From: Gammaproteobacteria bacterium
GTDB taxonomy: Bacteria; Pseudomonadota; Gammaproteobacteria; UBA6429; Thiohalophilaceae
Direction: 5' to 3'
Length of the DNA stretch: 64,000 nucleotides
NCBI GenBank assembly: GCA_016194635.1
Contig: JACQBC010000033.1
Coordinates: 62,001-126,000, forward strand
In this document: positions 44,526 through 53,503 of the stretch, one piece after another
How positions within the stretch are numbered: the first letter of the stretch is position 1
Layout: every line of letters starts with the position of its first letter
The notes under the pieces: generated by a model
Databases searched by the model: none
Told to the model about the DNA's origin: nothing
Seen by the model: only the letters and a program-made list of their open reading frames with translations
Position numbers and translations under genes: made by a program

Positions 44526-46283
44526 TTATTTTGTAGGTGCGTTGGGTAACGGTCGTGTAGCGAGATTATCACCCGAGGAATGCTCCAGGGATTCGAGCGG
44601 TTTGCCGATGGCAAATCCCTGGGCATAATCAACACCGATCTCGCGCAGGGTATCAAATAATTGAGGGGCTTCGACCGATTTGGCGGCCACCTCGAGATGG
44701 AACTGATGCGCCATTTCCGTTAAATTTTTCACATGGCTGCGATTTTTTGATTCAGTGCTCAAACCACGAATCAAGCTGGGATGGATCTTTACCATCGCGA
44801 TCGACAGTTGCTCCAGATAATGCAGCGGGGAGGGCCCTAGTCCGAAATCATCGAGGATCACCACGCCGCCGAGTTGCTGGATTTTTATCGCCACGTCGCG
44901 CATTAAACTCAAGTTCTCTAGCACGGTGGTTTCGGAAACTTCAAAGCGCAGTCTGCCTTTTTGACCTGCGTGTTCCTGCAAAATCATTTCTACTTGGCTC
45001 ACCAGGTTTTTATCCTGCAAGGTCTTATAAGAAAGATTGACCGACATCCAAAGCGCAGGCTGGTGTTGCGTCAGAGGGGTGATTCTGCGCGCCGCCTTGC
45101 GGATCACCATGAAGTCGATCAAGGAACTTAAATTGCAACGTTCCGCGGATTCCAAAAATCGCCCAGGCGCGATCAGTTGTCCGTCGCGATCTTCCATGCG
45201 CAGCAAAGCTTCGTATCCATCGGTGCGTCCGGTCGCGAGATTCAACACCGGTTGGTATACAAGCAGAAACTGATCGTTTTCCAACGCGCGCCGAATTCGC
45301 GCCTCCCATTGCAGGTGCTCCTGAACGTGATGAATCTCGGTTTCCGAGGCCACGTAGAGCCGCCAGCAGCCGCGGCCGGATTTTTTGGCCTCGTACATCG
45401 CGGCGTCGGCGAGTACGGTGAGTTCGTTGGCGTTGCGCGCATGTTCGGGCACAAAGGCAAGGCCGATGCTGGCCGAAGGCTGAAAGGATTGCTTAGCAAA
45501 ATCGACGCTGGATTTGGCGAAAGTCGCCAGTAATTTATTGGCGACGTGGTGCGCCTCCTGGCCAATGGTCTCCGGCAAAAATGCCGCGAACTCATCCCCT
45601 CCCCAACGCGAGACAATATCGGTGGAGCGCAGGGTGCTGGTTAATAAGGTTGCCACCGAGGTTAGGTATTGGTCGCCAGCACTGTGGCCATAGGTATCAT
45701 TGACGAATTTGAATTTGTCGAGGTCGATAAATATCAAGGTGCCTTTTCTCTCGTAGCGGATGGCGTATTCAATCCAGCTTTCCAAGGTTTTTTGGAAACG
45801 GCGCCGATTCAGCAATCCCGTCAATGCGTCGTGATCCGCCATATAGGCAATCATCTCATTGGATTTATGCGCATCCTCCAGCGCTACTCGCAATGATTCT
45901 GTTTTTTGCCGGACCTGTTGTTCGAGCGACTCCGAAAAGCGTTGAATGCGGTCTTGCCGCATGCCGGCGATGCGGGCCATCAGACCGAGGAAAAGAGGCG
46001 CGCTGTCAATCACGTATAACAGCGGGTTCGTATGTGCCCACCGCACAATTTCGAGCAGGCCGTTTACTCCCGCGAGCGCGCCGATAAAATATAAAAAAAA
46101 CACCGAGCCCACCGGAAAGAAACAGCCGAAGATAGCCCCATAAAATGTATATTTGTTGGCCTCGCTGAATTTCCACATCGCTCTTGATTCAATTTCCTTG
46201 GGCATATTAAAAGTATAAGTCCTCCAAGTCTTGGAATAAAATTGCGCGAGGCGCCACGCGGTAAAATGCTGGCTTCTATACAA
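44526..46283 (-). CDS. Membrane GGDEF-EAL protein with an altered EAL site
   Basis: A 585-aa protein (or about 559 from ATG 46205). Two membrane helices lie near the N-terminus (FYGAIFGCFFPVGSVFFLYFIGALAG and YVIDSAPLFLGLMARI), then a coiled coil, a GGDEF domain with DHDALTGLLNRRRF and an intact RWGGDEF, and an EAL domain. The EAL domain keeps GYEALLR, VNLSY, EVSETTVL and ILDDFGLGPSPL. The later motifs KID and AEGVE read KIH and AKSVE, so the catalytic Glu (E352 in RocR numbering) is Lys. It is probably an active diguanylate cyclase with an EAL domain that only binds c-di-GMP. Confidence 0.9.
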   Translation of the reverse strand: MYRSQHFTAWRLAQFYSKTWRTYTFNMPKEIESRAMWKFSEANKYTFYGAIFGCFFPVGSVFFLYFIGALAGVNGLLEIVRWAHTNPLLYVIDSAPLFLGLMARIAGMRQDRIQRFSESLEQQVRQKTESLRVALEDAHKSNEMIAYMADHDALTGLLNRRRFQKTLESWIEYAIRYERKGTLIFIDLDKFKFVNDTYGHSAGDQYLTSVATLLTSTLRSTDIVSRWGGDEFAAFLPETIGQEAHHVANKLLATFAKSSVDFAKQSFQPSASIGLAFVPEHARNANELTVLADAAMYEAKKSGRGCWRLYVASETEIHHVQEHLQWEARIRRALENDQFLLVYQPVLNLATGRTDGYEALLRMEDRDGQLIAPGRFLESAERCNLSSLIDFMVIRKAARRITPLTQHQPALWMSVNLSYKTLQDKNLVSQVEMILQEHAGQKGRLRFEVSETTVLENLSLMRDVAIKIQQLGGVVILDDFGLGPSPLHYLEQLSIAMVKIHPSLIRGLSTESKNRSHVKNLTEMAHQFHLEVAAKSVEAPQLFDTLREIGVDYAQGFAIGKPLESLEHSSGDNLATRPLPNAPTK

Positions 46284-46405
46284 ATTGATTTTTTACGGTT
46301 TAAAGCCCTCCGCAGTATATTAGCAGCACAATAGGTCGCATGGCTGCCCGAGCATCAGCGAGGTTCAAGCCGAGAAGTGGCGAACTCGACGCGGGTGTCA
46401 GGTAT

Positions 46406-46753
46406 TTACACTAAAAACTTCCCCATACCTGGCAATGACAGAAGTATAGCCACTTGTAACCCAAAGGCTACAAGGGCCAATAAGAATGATGCTGCAAAAC
46501 TTGCATGCAGTACAAATTTATAAGTAATAACCATGGCGAGACATGCGCTGATAAAACCAGTGAATTGCCCGCCTACTAACTTATATGCACCAAAGGCCAA
46601 AATGGATCCTACAACAACCGATAAAGCACACATGGGTATTGACGTTCTTTCCGCGCCGACAAAGTTCGCCGCTAATTTTACCGGAATTGTCGTTATAGCC
46701 ATTAAAACCAGTGCGACCACCCAGAATGATGATGACTCAAAATTAAAATTCAT
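46406..46753 (-). CDS. Four-helix membrane protein
   Basis: A 115-aa hydrophobic protein with helices FWVVALVLMAITTIPVKLAANFVG, MCALSVVVGSILAFGAYKLVGG, CLAMVITYKFVLHASFAASFLLALVAFGLQVAILLSL. No family is recognised. The ATG at 46753 has AGGGAG upstream. It stands alone. Confidence 0.7.
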   Translation of the reverse strand: MNFNFESSSFWVVALVLMAITTIPVKLAANFVGAERTSIPMCALSVVVGSILAFGAYKLVGGQFTGFISACLAMVITYKFVLHASFAASFLLALVAFGLQVAILLSLPGMGKFLV

Positions 46754-46857
46754 ATAGCTCCCTCTTTTGATTATCAGACCTATCGAGATTGTAATAAAAC
46801 CCCCTTAGGAAAGCGAATTTCCATTGGGTCTGAAAATCTTCTCCATGGATATCCCGA

Positions 46858-47865
46858 TTATTTTGTCGGGATTCTTTTCGCGCGATTCCAAAAGGTATAA
46901 GAGAGTCTGACCGGCCCTTTGTTCCGATACTTGCCCTGCGTCAGACTGTCGCGCTGTATGATCAGCTCCCCCGCGGTGTTTAGGCGAAGGTAATTCGTAT
47001 CCTTCACGCCGCCTTCGGCCAACCCCGCTTGCTCGGCTGTTTTGTTTTCATCGAACACCACCGCGCCATTTTCTTGCCGGACAGTGATGGTCCGGCGGAG
47101 CAGTTCCTGGCCGTCTTTTTTCGCAATAACCAGCAGTACCCCAGGCCCGGCGGCACTGAGTTCAAATGACTTGGCGGAGAGTACCTTGTGTTGATCCTTA
47201 AAAAAGAAAATAGGCCCAAGCAATGCGCTGGTACTGGCTTCATAAGAACCGGCGAGTATCTCGGGTATAGTTTCTTGCATGAGTTTGGGCCAGTCGGCGG
47301 GCATCTTCTCTTGCCGCTCCTCAACGTAGACGCCATCCGCGATTCCGGTTGCGCCGATACCCTGCTGTGCCCGCTGGGCGCGCAATGTGTCACGATGCTT
47401 ATCAATATAGTCGCGCATTGCCACCAGGCCGGCGCGAACTATCTCCAGTTCTTTTTTGTGGTCGATTTTTGAGGTAAATCCGTTCGGCGTTGTTGCGTCC
47501 CACGCCAATACCCGGTCAATTTGCTGCATCCATTTCTGCGGATCCGCGCCCGCGTAGAGGTTGATGGGGTCTCCCATTTGTGATTGAAGCGCAGTGAAGC
47601 TGGCGGGATCGCCGGATTTATCAAGCTTGGGATTCGCCAGCAGATGAAAACGGTATCGCAACTGACCCGCATAGAACCAAAAGACCGCCTGATCTTTCAT
47701 ACCCGTAGACCATAACTGTCGTGCATACGCGTAATAGGCCGCTGGATGTTCGTTGGGCAGCCGCTGTTCGATGTCTGCGGACGAGAGATTCGCGAGGTTG
47801 TCAGCGGCCGTGGCCGACGACACAAAAAGTGACAGGGCCGAACAAAACAGCAGTGCTTGCATCAT
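46858..47865 (-). CDS. Exported protein of unknown function
   Basis: A protein of about 335 aa with a Sec signal (MQALLFCSALSLFVSSATAA) and a mainly helical mature part (AYYAYARQLWSTGMKDQAVFWFYAGQLRYRFHLLANP...). The C-terminal third is beta-rich (GVLLVIAKKDGQELLRRTITVRQENGAVVFDEN) and ends basic. It is not a family I recognise. ATG 47865 is favoured because GAGGG lies upstream and gives a normal signal peptide; the frame extends to 47949. Confidence 0.68.
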   Translation of the reverse strand: MMQALLFCSALSLFVSSATAADNLANLSSADIEQRLPNEHPAAYYAYARQLWSTGMKDQAVFWFYAGQLRYRFHLLANPKLDKSGDPASFTALQSQMGDPINLYAGADPQKWMQQIDRVLAWDATTPNGFTSKIDHKKELEIVRAGLVAMRDYIDKHRDTLRAQRAQQGIGATGIADGVYVEERQEKMPADWPKLMQETIPEILAGSYEASTSALLGPIFFFKDQHKVLSAKSFELSAAGPGVLLVIAKKDGQELLRRTITVRQENGAVVFDENKTAEQAGLAEGGVKDTNYLRLNTAGELIIQRDSLTQGKYRNKGPVRLSYTFWNRAKRIPTK

Positions 47866-48052
47866 TAAAGTATCCCTCAGGGTGAAGGTAACGTCGTTAC
47901 CAAGGACTTTGAGCGCCGCCAATTTTAAGTTTAGCTGATAGCGTCGCATTCATTTATATTAACCGAAGCCATCGCTGTTTCAACTCCCAGTATGAATTTA
48001 ATTACAAAACGCAAGAAAACCACTGCGATGTGACATGAAACAATGCGGCGTT

Positions 48053-48253
48053 TCACCGCGCCCCGCTCGAACGACGTGTTATACCAACAAAATAAAATAC
48101 GACCGCGACTGATATGCCCAGTACTCCAAAAATTATAGATTCCTCTACCATTCCCGGGCCAGCCCACCAGAAGAGAGCCGGTATTTTTCCTGAAGAAAGG
48201 ACAACAACTAACCCTAGGTATAGAAGAATCCCACCTAGCGCACCACCGGCCAC
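48053..48253 (-). CDS. Small two-helix membrane protein
   Basis: A protein of about 66 aa with two helices: GGALGGILLYLGLVVVLSSG and SIIFGVLGISVAVVFYFVGI, then RRSSGAR. The start is uncertain because no ATG is near; GTG 48253 or an upstream CTG are possible, and the frame is open upstream for about 20 more codons. It is a plausible small gene, not certain. Confidence 0.5.
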   Translation of the reverse strand: MAGGALGGILLYLGLVVVLSSGKIPALFWWAGPGMVEESIIFGVLGISVAVVFYFVGITRRSSGAR

Positions 48254-48411
48254 GAGACGGACCAGTGTCAGCTGGTTACATCGCTTCTTTTTCTTATTGC
48301 CGCGATAGTTTCAACGATAAATCATAACCTTATTGCATGACGTCAGGCGTGGGGTGTTGCGGGCTAAGTACGCCTAAGTCTATATCTTGTACAGTCGGAA
48401 AACGGTATGGG

Positions 48412-48425
48412 TTGATCCAGATCAA
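48412..48425 (+). promoter_or_regulatory. Perfect FNR/ANR box upstream of the cytochrome operon
   Basis: TTGATCCAGATCAA matches the FNR consensus TTGAT-N4-ATCAA at every position. It lies 113 bases before the GTG start of the tetrahaem cytochrome gene, which suits an activator site around -41 of an oxygen-controlled promoter. Confidence 0.8.
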
Positions 48426-48537
48426 GGCAACCTTGCGTGGGTTCAAATATATTCACCACGCATTGATTGCATAACACACGGTTTTGCCATTGACTCGGTT
48501 TCTATTTGACGGATTCAATGAAAAAAAGGAGGGTCGA

Positions 48538-49116
48538 GTGATAATAAAAAAGATCTGGCAATTCCTGCGTTCACCCACGGCAAAGTATTCCGTCGGCTTG
48601 TTGTTCGCTGTTGGTTTTATAGGTGGTATTATCTTTTGGGGTGGGTTCCATACCGTGGTCGAGGCCACGAATACGGAGGAATTTTGTATTTCCTGCCATG
48701 AGATGAAGGAGAATGTCTATAAGGAATATACCTCGACTATTCATTATTCAAATCGCACCGGAGTGCGGGCTATCTGCAGCGACTGTCATGTGCCCAAAAC
48801 CTGGGTTCACAAAATGGCCCGCAAGATCCAAGCGACCAATGAGTTGTACCACAAAGTAATGGGCACCGTGGATACTCCGGAGAAATTTGAGGCGCGCCGT
48901 TTGACGATGGCAAAGCGGGTCTGGAAAACCATGAAAGAAACGGATTCCAGGGAATGTCGAAATTGCCATCGTTTCGATTATATGAAACTGGATATTCAAG
49001 ATAAAACAGCGCGTAAAAAACATACGCGTTCTATCGAGGAGGGGAAGACCTGTATTGATTGTCATCAAGGTATAGCGCATGAATTACCTAAAGAAGAGAA
49101 TGAGGTCAAGCTTTAG
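48538..49116 (+). CDS. NapC/NirT-type tetrahaem quinol dehydrogenase (CymA-like)
   Basis: A protein of about 192 aa with one N-terminal membrane anchor (GLLFAVGFIGGIIFWGGFHTVV) followed by four CXXCH haem sites: CISCH, CSDCH, CRNCH, CIDCH. This is the NapC/NirT/CymA family, which oxidises membrane quinol and passes electrons to periplasmic cytochromes (or the reverse). GTG 48538, with AAGGAGGG upstream, is the best start. It precedes cytochrome c4 and faces the MtrA-MtrB genes, so it is the likely inner-membrane end of the conduit. Confidence 0.92.
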   Translation: MIIKKIWQFLRSPTAKYSVGLLFAVGFIGGIIFWGGFHTVVEATNTEEFCISCHEMKENVYKEYTSTIHYSNRTGVRAICSDCHVPKTWVHKMARKIQATNELYHKVMGTVDTPEKFEARRLTMAKRVWKTMKETDSRECRNCHRFDYMKLDIQDKTARKKHTRSIEEGKTCIDCHQGIAHELPKEENEVKL

Positions 49117-49147
49117 TTTTCGTTTAATCATATCTAAAGGAGATGAC

Positions 49148-49759
49148 ATGAAAAAGGCAAATAACTATTGGATTCCACTGGCGTTATCCTGCAGCCTGGG
49201 TATGGTTGCTGGTACGGCAGTTGCTGATGTGGATAAACTGATCAAGTCCTGTGCCGATTGTCACGAAAAAGATGGCAATTCCAAGAATGGGGAAACACCC
49301 AGTATTGCTGGCATGTCTTCCGGATTTTTCCTTGATTCAATAAAAGGCTATAAAAGTAATACACGCCCTGCCCTGAAACTTAAAGATAAGAAGGAAGACA
49401 TGAAAGATGTCGCCAAAAAATTATCAGATACGGATATCAAGGCACTGGCGGATTATTTTGGCAAGCAAAAATTCAAGCCCTTAAAACAGGAGTTTGATCC
49501 GGCTTTGGCCAAGTTAGGCAAACAAGTGCATAAACAATATTGCGACAAATGCCATTCAGAAGGCGGTACCTCATCTGAAGATGATGCCGGCATACTCGCG
49601 GGGCAACCCCTTGGCTATTTACGCTATAGCATGGACAATTACGCCAATGGCAAACGTGATATGGGCGAGAAAATGTCGGCAAAATTTAAAGCCATGCAAG
49701 AGAAGGTGGGTAATGATGGAATCACACAATTACTTCACTATTACGCCAGTCAACAATAA
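49148..49759 (+). CDS. Dihaem cytochrome c4
   Basis: A protein of about 203 aa with a signal peptide (LALSCSLGMVAGTAVA) and two cytochrome c domains, each with one CXXCH (CADCH, CDKCH) and a later Met ligand. The two-domain pattern (PSIAGMSSGFFLDSIKGYKSN..., then AGILAGQPLGYLRYSMDNYANG) is typical of cytochrome c4. It likely ferries electrons in the periplasm between the tetrahaem protein and the outer membrane complex or an oxidase. ATG 49148 follows an AGGAGAT site. Confidence 0.9.
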   Translation: MKKANNYWIPLALSCSLGMVAGTAVADVDKLIKSCADCHEKDGNSKNGETPSIAGMSSGFFLDSIKGYKSNTRPALKLKDKKEDMKDVAKKLSDTDIKALADYFGKQKFKPLKQEFDPALAKLGKQVHKQYCDKCHSEGGTSSEDDAGILAGQPLGYLRYSMDNYANGKRDMGEKMSAKFKAMQEKVGNDGITQLLHYYASQQ

Positions 49760-49803
49760 ATTAATTTAATTAAACCAGGGGCTGGCGGCGATGTGTATCT
49801 TTT

Positions 49804-49829
49804 GTAGGTCGGGCTTCAGCCCGGCCTAC
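49804..49829 (+). repeat. REP-like hairpin
   Basis: GTAGGTCGGGC-TTCA-GCCCGGCCTAC: a 26-base imperfect palindrome with a GTAG end and a 4-base loop. This is the shape of extragenic REP sequences linked to REP-associated tyrosine transposases. It lies between two convergent genes. Confidence 0.75.
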
Positions 49830-49884
49830 CCGGTCAGGAAGTGATATTAAATATCGTGGACAGGAATTCGGAACAGTTATTTAG

Positions 49885-49913
49885 AAAACCACGGAGAAAA
49901 TCCGTGGTTTTTT
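49885..49913. terminator. Bidirectional terminator
   Basis: AAAACCACGGA-GAAAA-TCCGTGGTTTT, an 11-bp perfect stem with a T run on the right and an A run on the left. It can end both the cytochrome c4 transcript and the minus-strand MtrB-like operon. Confidence 0.9.
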
Positions 49914-49926
49914 GTGCCTGTAACTT

Positions 49927-52035
49927 CTAGAAGTTGTACCGGAGTGTCAACCAGAATACGCCGATTTTGTACGTCGGTGGTGTATTGCCAAAAGTCAATA
50001 CGTTACTCAACGTAGCCGGTGCAACATTATTGATGTACCAATTGTCCTCCATATATTTTTCATATTGATAACTGGCCTTCAGGGTAAACTTTTCATCAAT
50101 AGTATAATCGGCGCGCACCATGATGGTGTCGCGTTTGGTTGTCAGATCAGGAAATGGACTACCAAGACTGATGTCAATGGCGGCGTTGGATTCGGCGTGC
50201 ACGTAATCCAGGCCGAGCTTGAGTTTGTTTTTGATAATCAGATAGTCGCTGCCAAGTCCAACGGTTAATATTTTATCCTTATTATTGGCCGTCCAGTCCG
50301 GTGTCGAGAATGCCTGACTGCCTACTTGTTGCGATTTGATCTGGGTATTATGGATGAACCCAGTAAAACTCACATTTTTGTTAACCATATACTGAATATC
50401 CAGTCCTGCCGAGAGCTCATCACTTTGCGTCAAACCGATGGTGGTGGCGTCGTAATTATATTGGGCTATGTCACTTGAGAAATTTAATATAACGGCATCG
50501 GTTGCCGTATACGTCAAGTTAACGTCAATTTTGTGGCCTTGGCGGTCGGTGATGTTGTATTTGCGCATCAGAGGGTTGTCAGCAGGTGTGACTTCGCTGG
50601 CAACATTGTAATTGTCGATTGTGCGGTCACTAAATTCGGCTTTTAAACTATAGTGCAGTTTATTATCAATGCGATGTTTGAGCTTCGCCCAGAGATTTGC
50701 TTCTGCTGTCGATTCAACAGATTGGTAATCGCGATCAATAGTTGACAATTGCCCGCCACCACTTAGCTTTACTTGATTATCAAATTTGTAATCGGTGTTT
50801 AGCTTTAATTTCTGCTGACGAAAGCCATAGGGAAAGTTGGCGCGTGGTGTACTGGTTACTGCATTATCCGCCGTCACATAGGTGTAGGTATTTCGCGCCG
50901 TGGAATTATCCTGTTCATGGTGTTCATAGATAAGGTGCCAGTCTTGCGCGGAACTATATTGCCAGTGAGCAGCCAGATTGGTATTGAACACCGCGACCTT
51001 GCCCTTTAAAGAATGCTGCGGTAAGGCTGGTGGTGTTAGATCACTGTTCACGCTATAGGGCAAAAAGGCCTCGTCTTGTTTCAGCAGGGCGTAGGAAAAC
51101 AGTCCGGTGAACTGCACATTCTTAATTCCAAAATAATTTCCGGTTAGCAGGATTTGTTGCTTGCTGTTATCCGGTTCTGTGCCCGCCTGGCCTTGTGGCG
51201 CACCGGTTGGCGTGTCATAGGCATTCTCCCAACGCAAGAACGTGTTCGTGTTTTTAAAGTTGGAATTGATTAAAGCGACCTGGCCACTAAAATCAGCATA
51301 ATGATAATTTACTTTCAGTTCGATATCGTCGGTGGAGTAATCAATCGGTTTGGAAAGCATCGCAGCGCGATCAAAACCAAAACTATACGCCGTGGGTTGA
51401 TTGCCCTGCTTGGTCTGACGTTTAAACCAGACTTCATAGGACCATTTTGTGGATGAGATATATTCCCCTCCCAAAGTAAAGTGTCGGCGCTGGGTGGAAA
51501 AATTTACCTCGTGTAGGCCGGTGGCAAGTGTCGTAAAACCAGCGGTGTTGGCAGCGTGTACCCAACCCGCAGGTAAGGTCTGGATCGAATCACCGCTATA
51601 GGGCGTGCGGCCGGTATCCAGGTTGTAGCGGGTGATTTGATCCATCTCCAGATTGAGTTTGTATTGTCCCTGCCGACCACCTTCTACTCCGAACGAAGGT
51701 GATTCCAGGCCAACATTTTGGCCGCGAATATCCCAATAATTTCTTTGATTATCCCGGTAACGGGCATTCAGATTGCCATCAAGATTGAATCCTCTCTCGT
51801 TTAATCCATTATATTCACCAAACTTGTAAGAATTGTTGCTGACATATCCCAAGCCGAGGCTGAAATAGCCTTCCCATTGTTTTTCGGTAAGGTCAGCGCA
51901 ATATTTACATTTCCAATTCTTCTTAATCGTCTCAATATCAAGCGTATCATCGGTTTGCGTCTCGGCGAGTACCGGCAAGGCGACAAATCCCATCAAATAG
52001 AGCAGGGCAAGATGTACGTAGCGTGTTTCTGTCAT
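49927..52035 (-). CDS. MtrB/PioB-family decahaem-associated outer membrane barrel
   Basis: A 702-aa outer membrane protein (Shewanella MtrB has 697 residues) with a signal peptide (LALLYLMGFVALPVLA). The N-terminus carries a CXXC pair (KCKYC, Cys 43 and 46), a feature of MtrB/PioB proteins. About 26 beta strands with aromatic ends follow, ending in FWLTLRYNF. MtrB forms a sheath around the decahaem MtrA so that electrons cross the outer membrane. The mtrA-like gene lies directly upstream in the same operon. Confidence 0.93.
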   Translation of the reverse strand: MTETRYVHLALLYLMGFVALPVLAETQTDDTLDIETIKKNWKCKYCADLTEKQWEGYFSLGLGYVSNNSYKFGEYNGLNERGFNLDGNLNARYRDNQRNYWDIRGQNVGLESPSFGVEGGRQGQYKLNLEMDQITRYNLDTGRTPYSGDSIQTLPAGWVHAANTAGFTTLATGLHEVNFSTQRRHFTLGGEYISSTKWSYEVWFKRQTKQGNQPTAYSFGFDRAAMLSKPIDYSTDDIELKVNYHYADFSGQVALINSNFKNTNTFLRWENAYDTPTGAPQGQAGTEPDNSKQQILLTGNYFGIKNVQFTGLFSYALLKQDEAFLPYSVNSDLTPPALPQHSLKGKVAVFNTNLAAHWQYSSAQDWHLIYEHHEQDNSTARNTYTYVTADNAVTSTPRANFPYGFRQQKLKLNTDYKFDNQVKLSGGGQLSTIDRDYQSVESTAEANLWAKLKHRIDNKLHYSLKAEFSDRTIDNYNVASEVTPADNPLMRKYNITDRQGHKIDVNLTYTATDAVILNFSSDIAQYNYDATTIGLTQSDELSAGLDIQYMVNKNVSFTGFIHNTQIKSQQVGSQAFSTPDWTANNKDKILTVGLGSDYLIIKNKLKLGLDYVHAESNAAIDISLGSPFPDLTTKRDTIMVRADYTIDEKFTLKASYQYEKYMEDNWYINNVAPATLSNVLTFGNTPPTYKIGVFWLTLRYNF

Positions 52036-52074
52036 AACCGTTCTCCCGTCTTTCTGGTATAGAGCGCTATTTTG

Positions 52075-53037
52075 CTAACGTAACAATTTAATGCCGGAGG
52101 GATGATTGCTACCATGCACTTGTGAGTGACAGTTCAAGCAGCTTTTCCCTAACATAAACTGATTCGGTGTGCCGGCAGGTAAGCCGCTGCCTGAATAGGC
52201 AACGCTGGGATGACCCGCGGCAGCGTGACAGGATTGACACAATAAGGGCGGTCGCTTTTTTAAAAGCGCCGGATGTAAGGAGCCGTGCGGTGAATGACAC
52301 AACATGCAATCTTCGGCAACCGGCGCATGCGTCCATAACAGGGGGCCGCGCTTTTCCGTATGGCATTTATAACACAATTCATTTTTATAGGTATTTCTAA
52401 CCAGATTATCTGAGAATGATCCATGTGGATTATGACAATCGCTACAACGCATTTTTCCGTAGCGAATCGGGTGTGCGGAAGCGCGATTAAACTCAGCGCG
52501 TTGATTAATATGGCATGACATACATTTTTCCGTTTGTGCCCGGCTATCACGCATTGGATCCTGCCTGGCATGAATGACGTGACAACTGGCGCAGGCTATA
52601 GATTCTTTTTCATGTGAACTGCCTGGCCAGTTCATGCGCTGCAGATCATTGTGGCAACTCAAACATACACCATTCTGTTCTGCGACGGGCGTCCAGGCTT
52701 TTGCACCAAAGGCACGGATCGGCGCCTTCTTTTCGCCTTTCTTCACCTCAAATTGATGCTCACCCACCGGGCCGTGGCAGGTTTCGCATTGCAGCTTGGC
52801 CATTGGTGAACGGGGGTCATTGCGTTCGCCGTGTTTGGTTTTAAAGATCGGCAGCACCGGATAGACATTATCTTCGTCATGACATTTTAAACAGGTATCC
52901 GCTCCTTTAGAGGAATAGGCTTGACTCGTAATTGGTTTTTCACTGCTGTCAGCGGCCAAGCTGTTTTGCGCGAGCACAATCGACAAAATAATCAAACTTC
53001 GCAACGATGAACGAGAATGGCGTGGGTTAATTTTCAT
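52075..53037 (-). CDS. Decahaem cytochrome c of the MtrA/DmsE/PioA family
   Basis: A 320-aa periplasmic protein with a signal peptide (LRSLIILSIVLAQNSLA) and ten CXXCH sites (CLKCH, CETCH, CLSCH, CASCH, CMSCH, CSDCH, CYKCH, CMLCH, CQSCH, CLNCH). The MtrA-type spacing and GSSHE, NPHGSF, HSPHGS segments are clear. It inserts in the MtrB barrel and connects periplasmic carriers to the cell surface. Direction (metal reduction as in Shewanella or Fe(II) oxidation as in Sideroxydans or Rhodopseudomonas) cannot be read from sequence. Confidence 0.94.
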   Translation of the reverse strand: MKINPRHSRSSLRSLIILSIVLAQNSLAADSSEKPITSQAYSSKGADTCLKCHDEDNVYPVLPIFKTKHGERNDPRSPMAKLQCETCHGPVGEHQFEVKKGEKKAPIRAFGAKAWTPVAEQNGVCLSCHNDLQRMNWPGSSHEKESIACASCHVIHARQDPMRDSRAQTEKCMSCHINQRAEFNRASAHPIRYGKMRCSDCHNPHGSFSDNLVRNTYKNELCYKCHTEKRGPLLWTHAPVAEDCMLCHSPHGSLHPALLKKRPPLLCQSCHAAAGHPSVAYSGSGLPAGTPNQFMLGKSCLNCHSQVHGSNHPSGIKLLR

Positions 53038-53083
53038 AATTAATGTCTTTTTATGCTGTGCCCCGGCTTTCGCCGGATAGATT

Positions 53084-53443
53084 TTATATCTTGGGAATGG
53101 ATTTCAGATATGCCTTCAGATCAGCCACCCGTTGCTCCGGAACATTGTTAAAAGCCAACATCATAGTAAAGCCTGATGTTGTGTCATAGTTACTCATGTT
53201 CATCGCGATCATGTCGTGCCGCTGGGCCAAATCAGACGCACCAAATGCGGTTGTCGTGTCATCCGATCCGGCCTTGTGACAAACAGCGCAATTGCTTTGG
53301 TAGTACGTCAAGCCATCTTTCGCGACACCCACGGGTGGCGGTTGTACGGCGGGGGGTGGCGGTGTTTCAGAACCACTCTCAAAGCAACTTGCTAATGCAA
53401 TGCTCAGTGTAACCATTGATACTACTGTTGTTAGCTTTTTCAT
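53084..53443 (-). CDS. Monohaem cytochrome c lipoprotein
   Basis: A protein of about 119 aa with a lipobox (LSIALASC), a Pro-rich linker (ETPPPPAVQPPPVG) and one haem domain with CAVCH and a Met-rich distal part (HDMIAMNMSNY...FTMMLAFNNVPE), giving the Met ligand. Its length fits a small class I c-type cytochrome tethered to the outer or inner membrane. It lies between the PKD multihaem protein and the MtrA-like gene, so it may bridge them. Confidence 0.87.
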   Translation of the reverse strand: MKKLTTVVSMVTLSIALASCFESGSETPPPPAVQPPPVGVAKDGLTYYQSNCAVCHKAGSDDTTTAFGASDLAQRHDMIAMNMSNYDTTSGFTMMLAFNNVPEQRVADLKAYLKSIPKI

Positions 53444-53503
53444 GGTACTCACCATCCTTATAAATTTATTTCAGATCATCAGTTTTTGATCATCTGGCCT
53501 CAC

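Noticed and set aside
44350-44628. 92-aa plus-strand frame at the end of the GGDEF-EAL gene
   Set aside because: Half of it is antisense to a well-supported coding region and it shows no family pattern.
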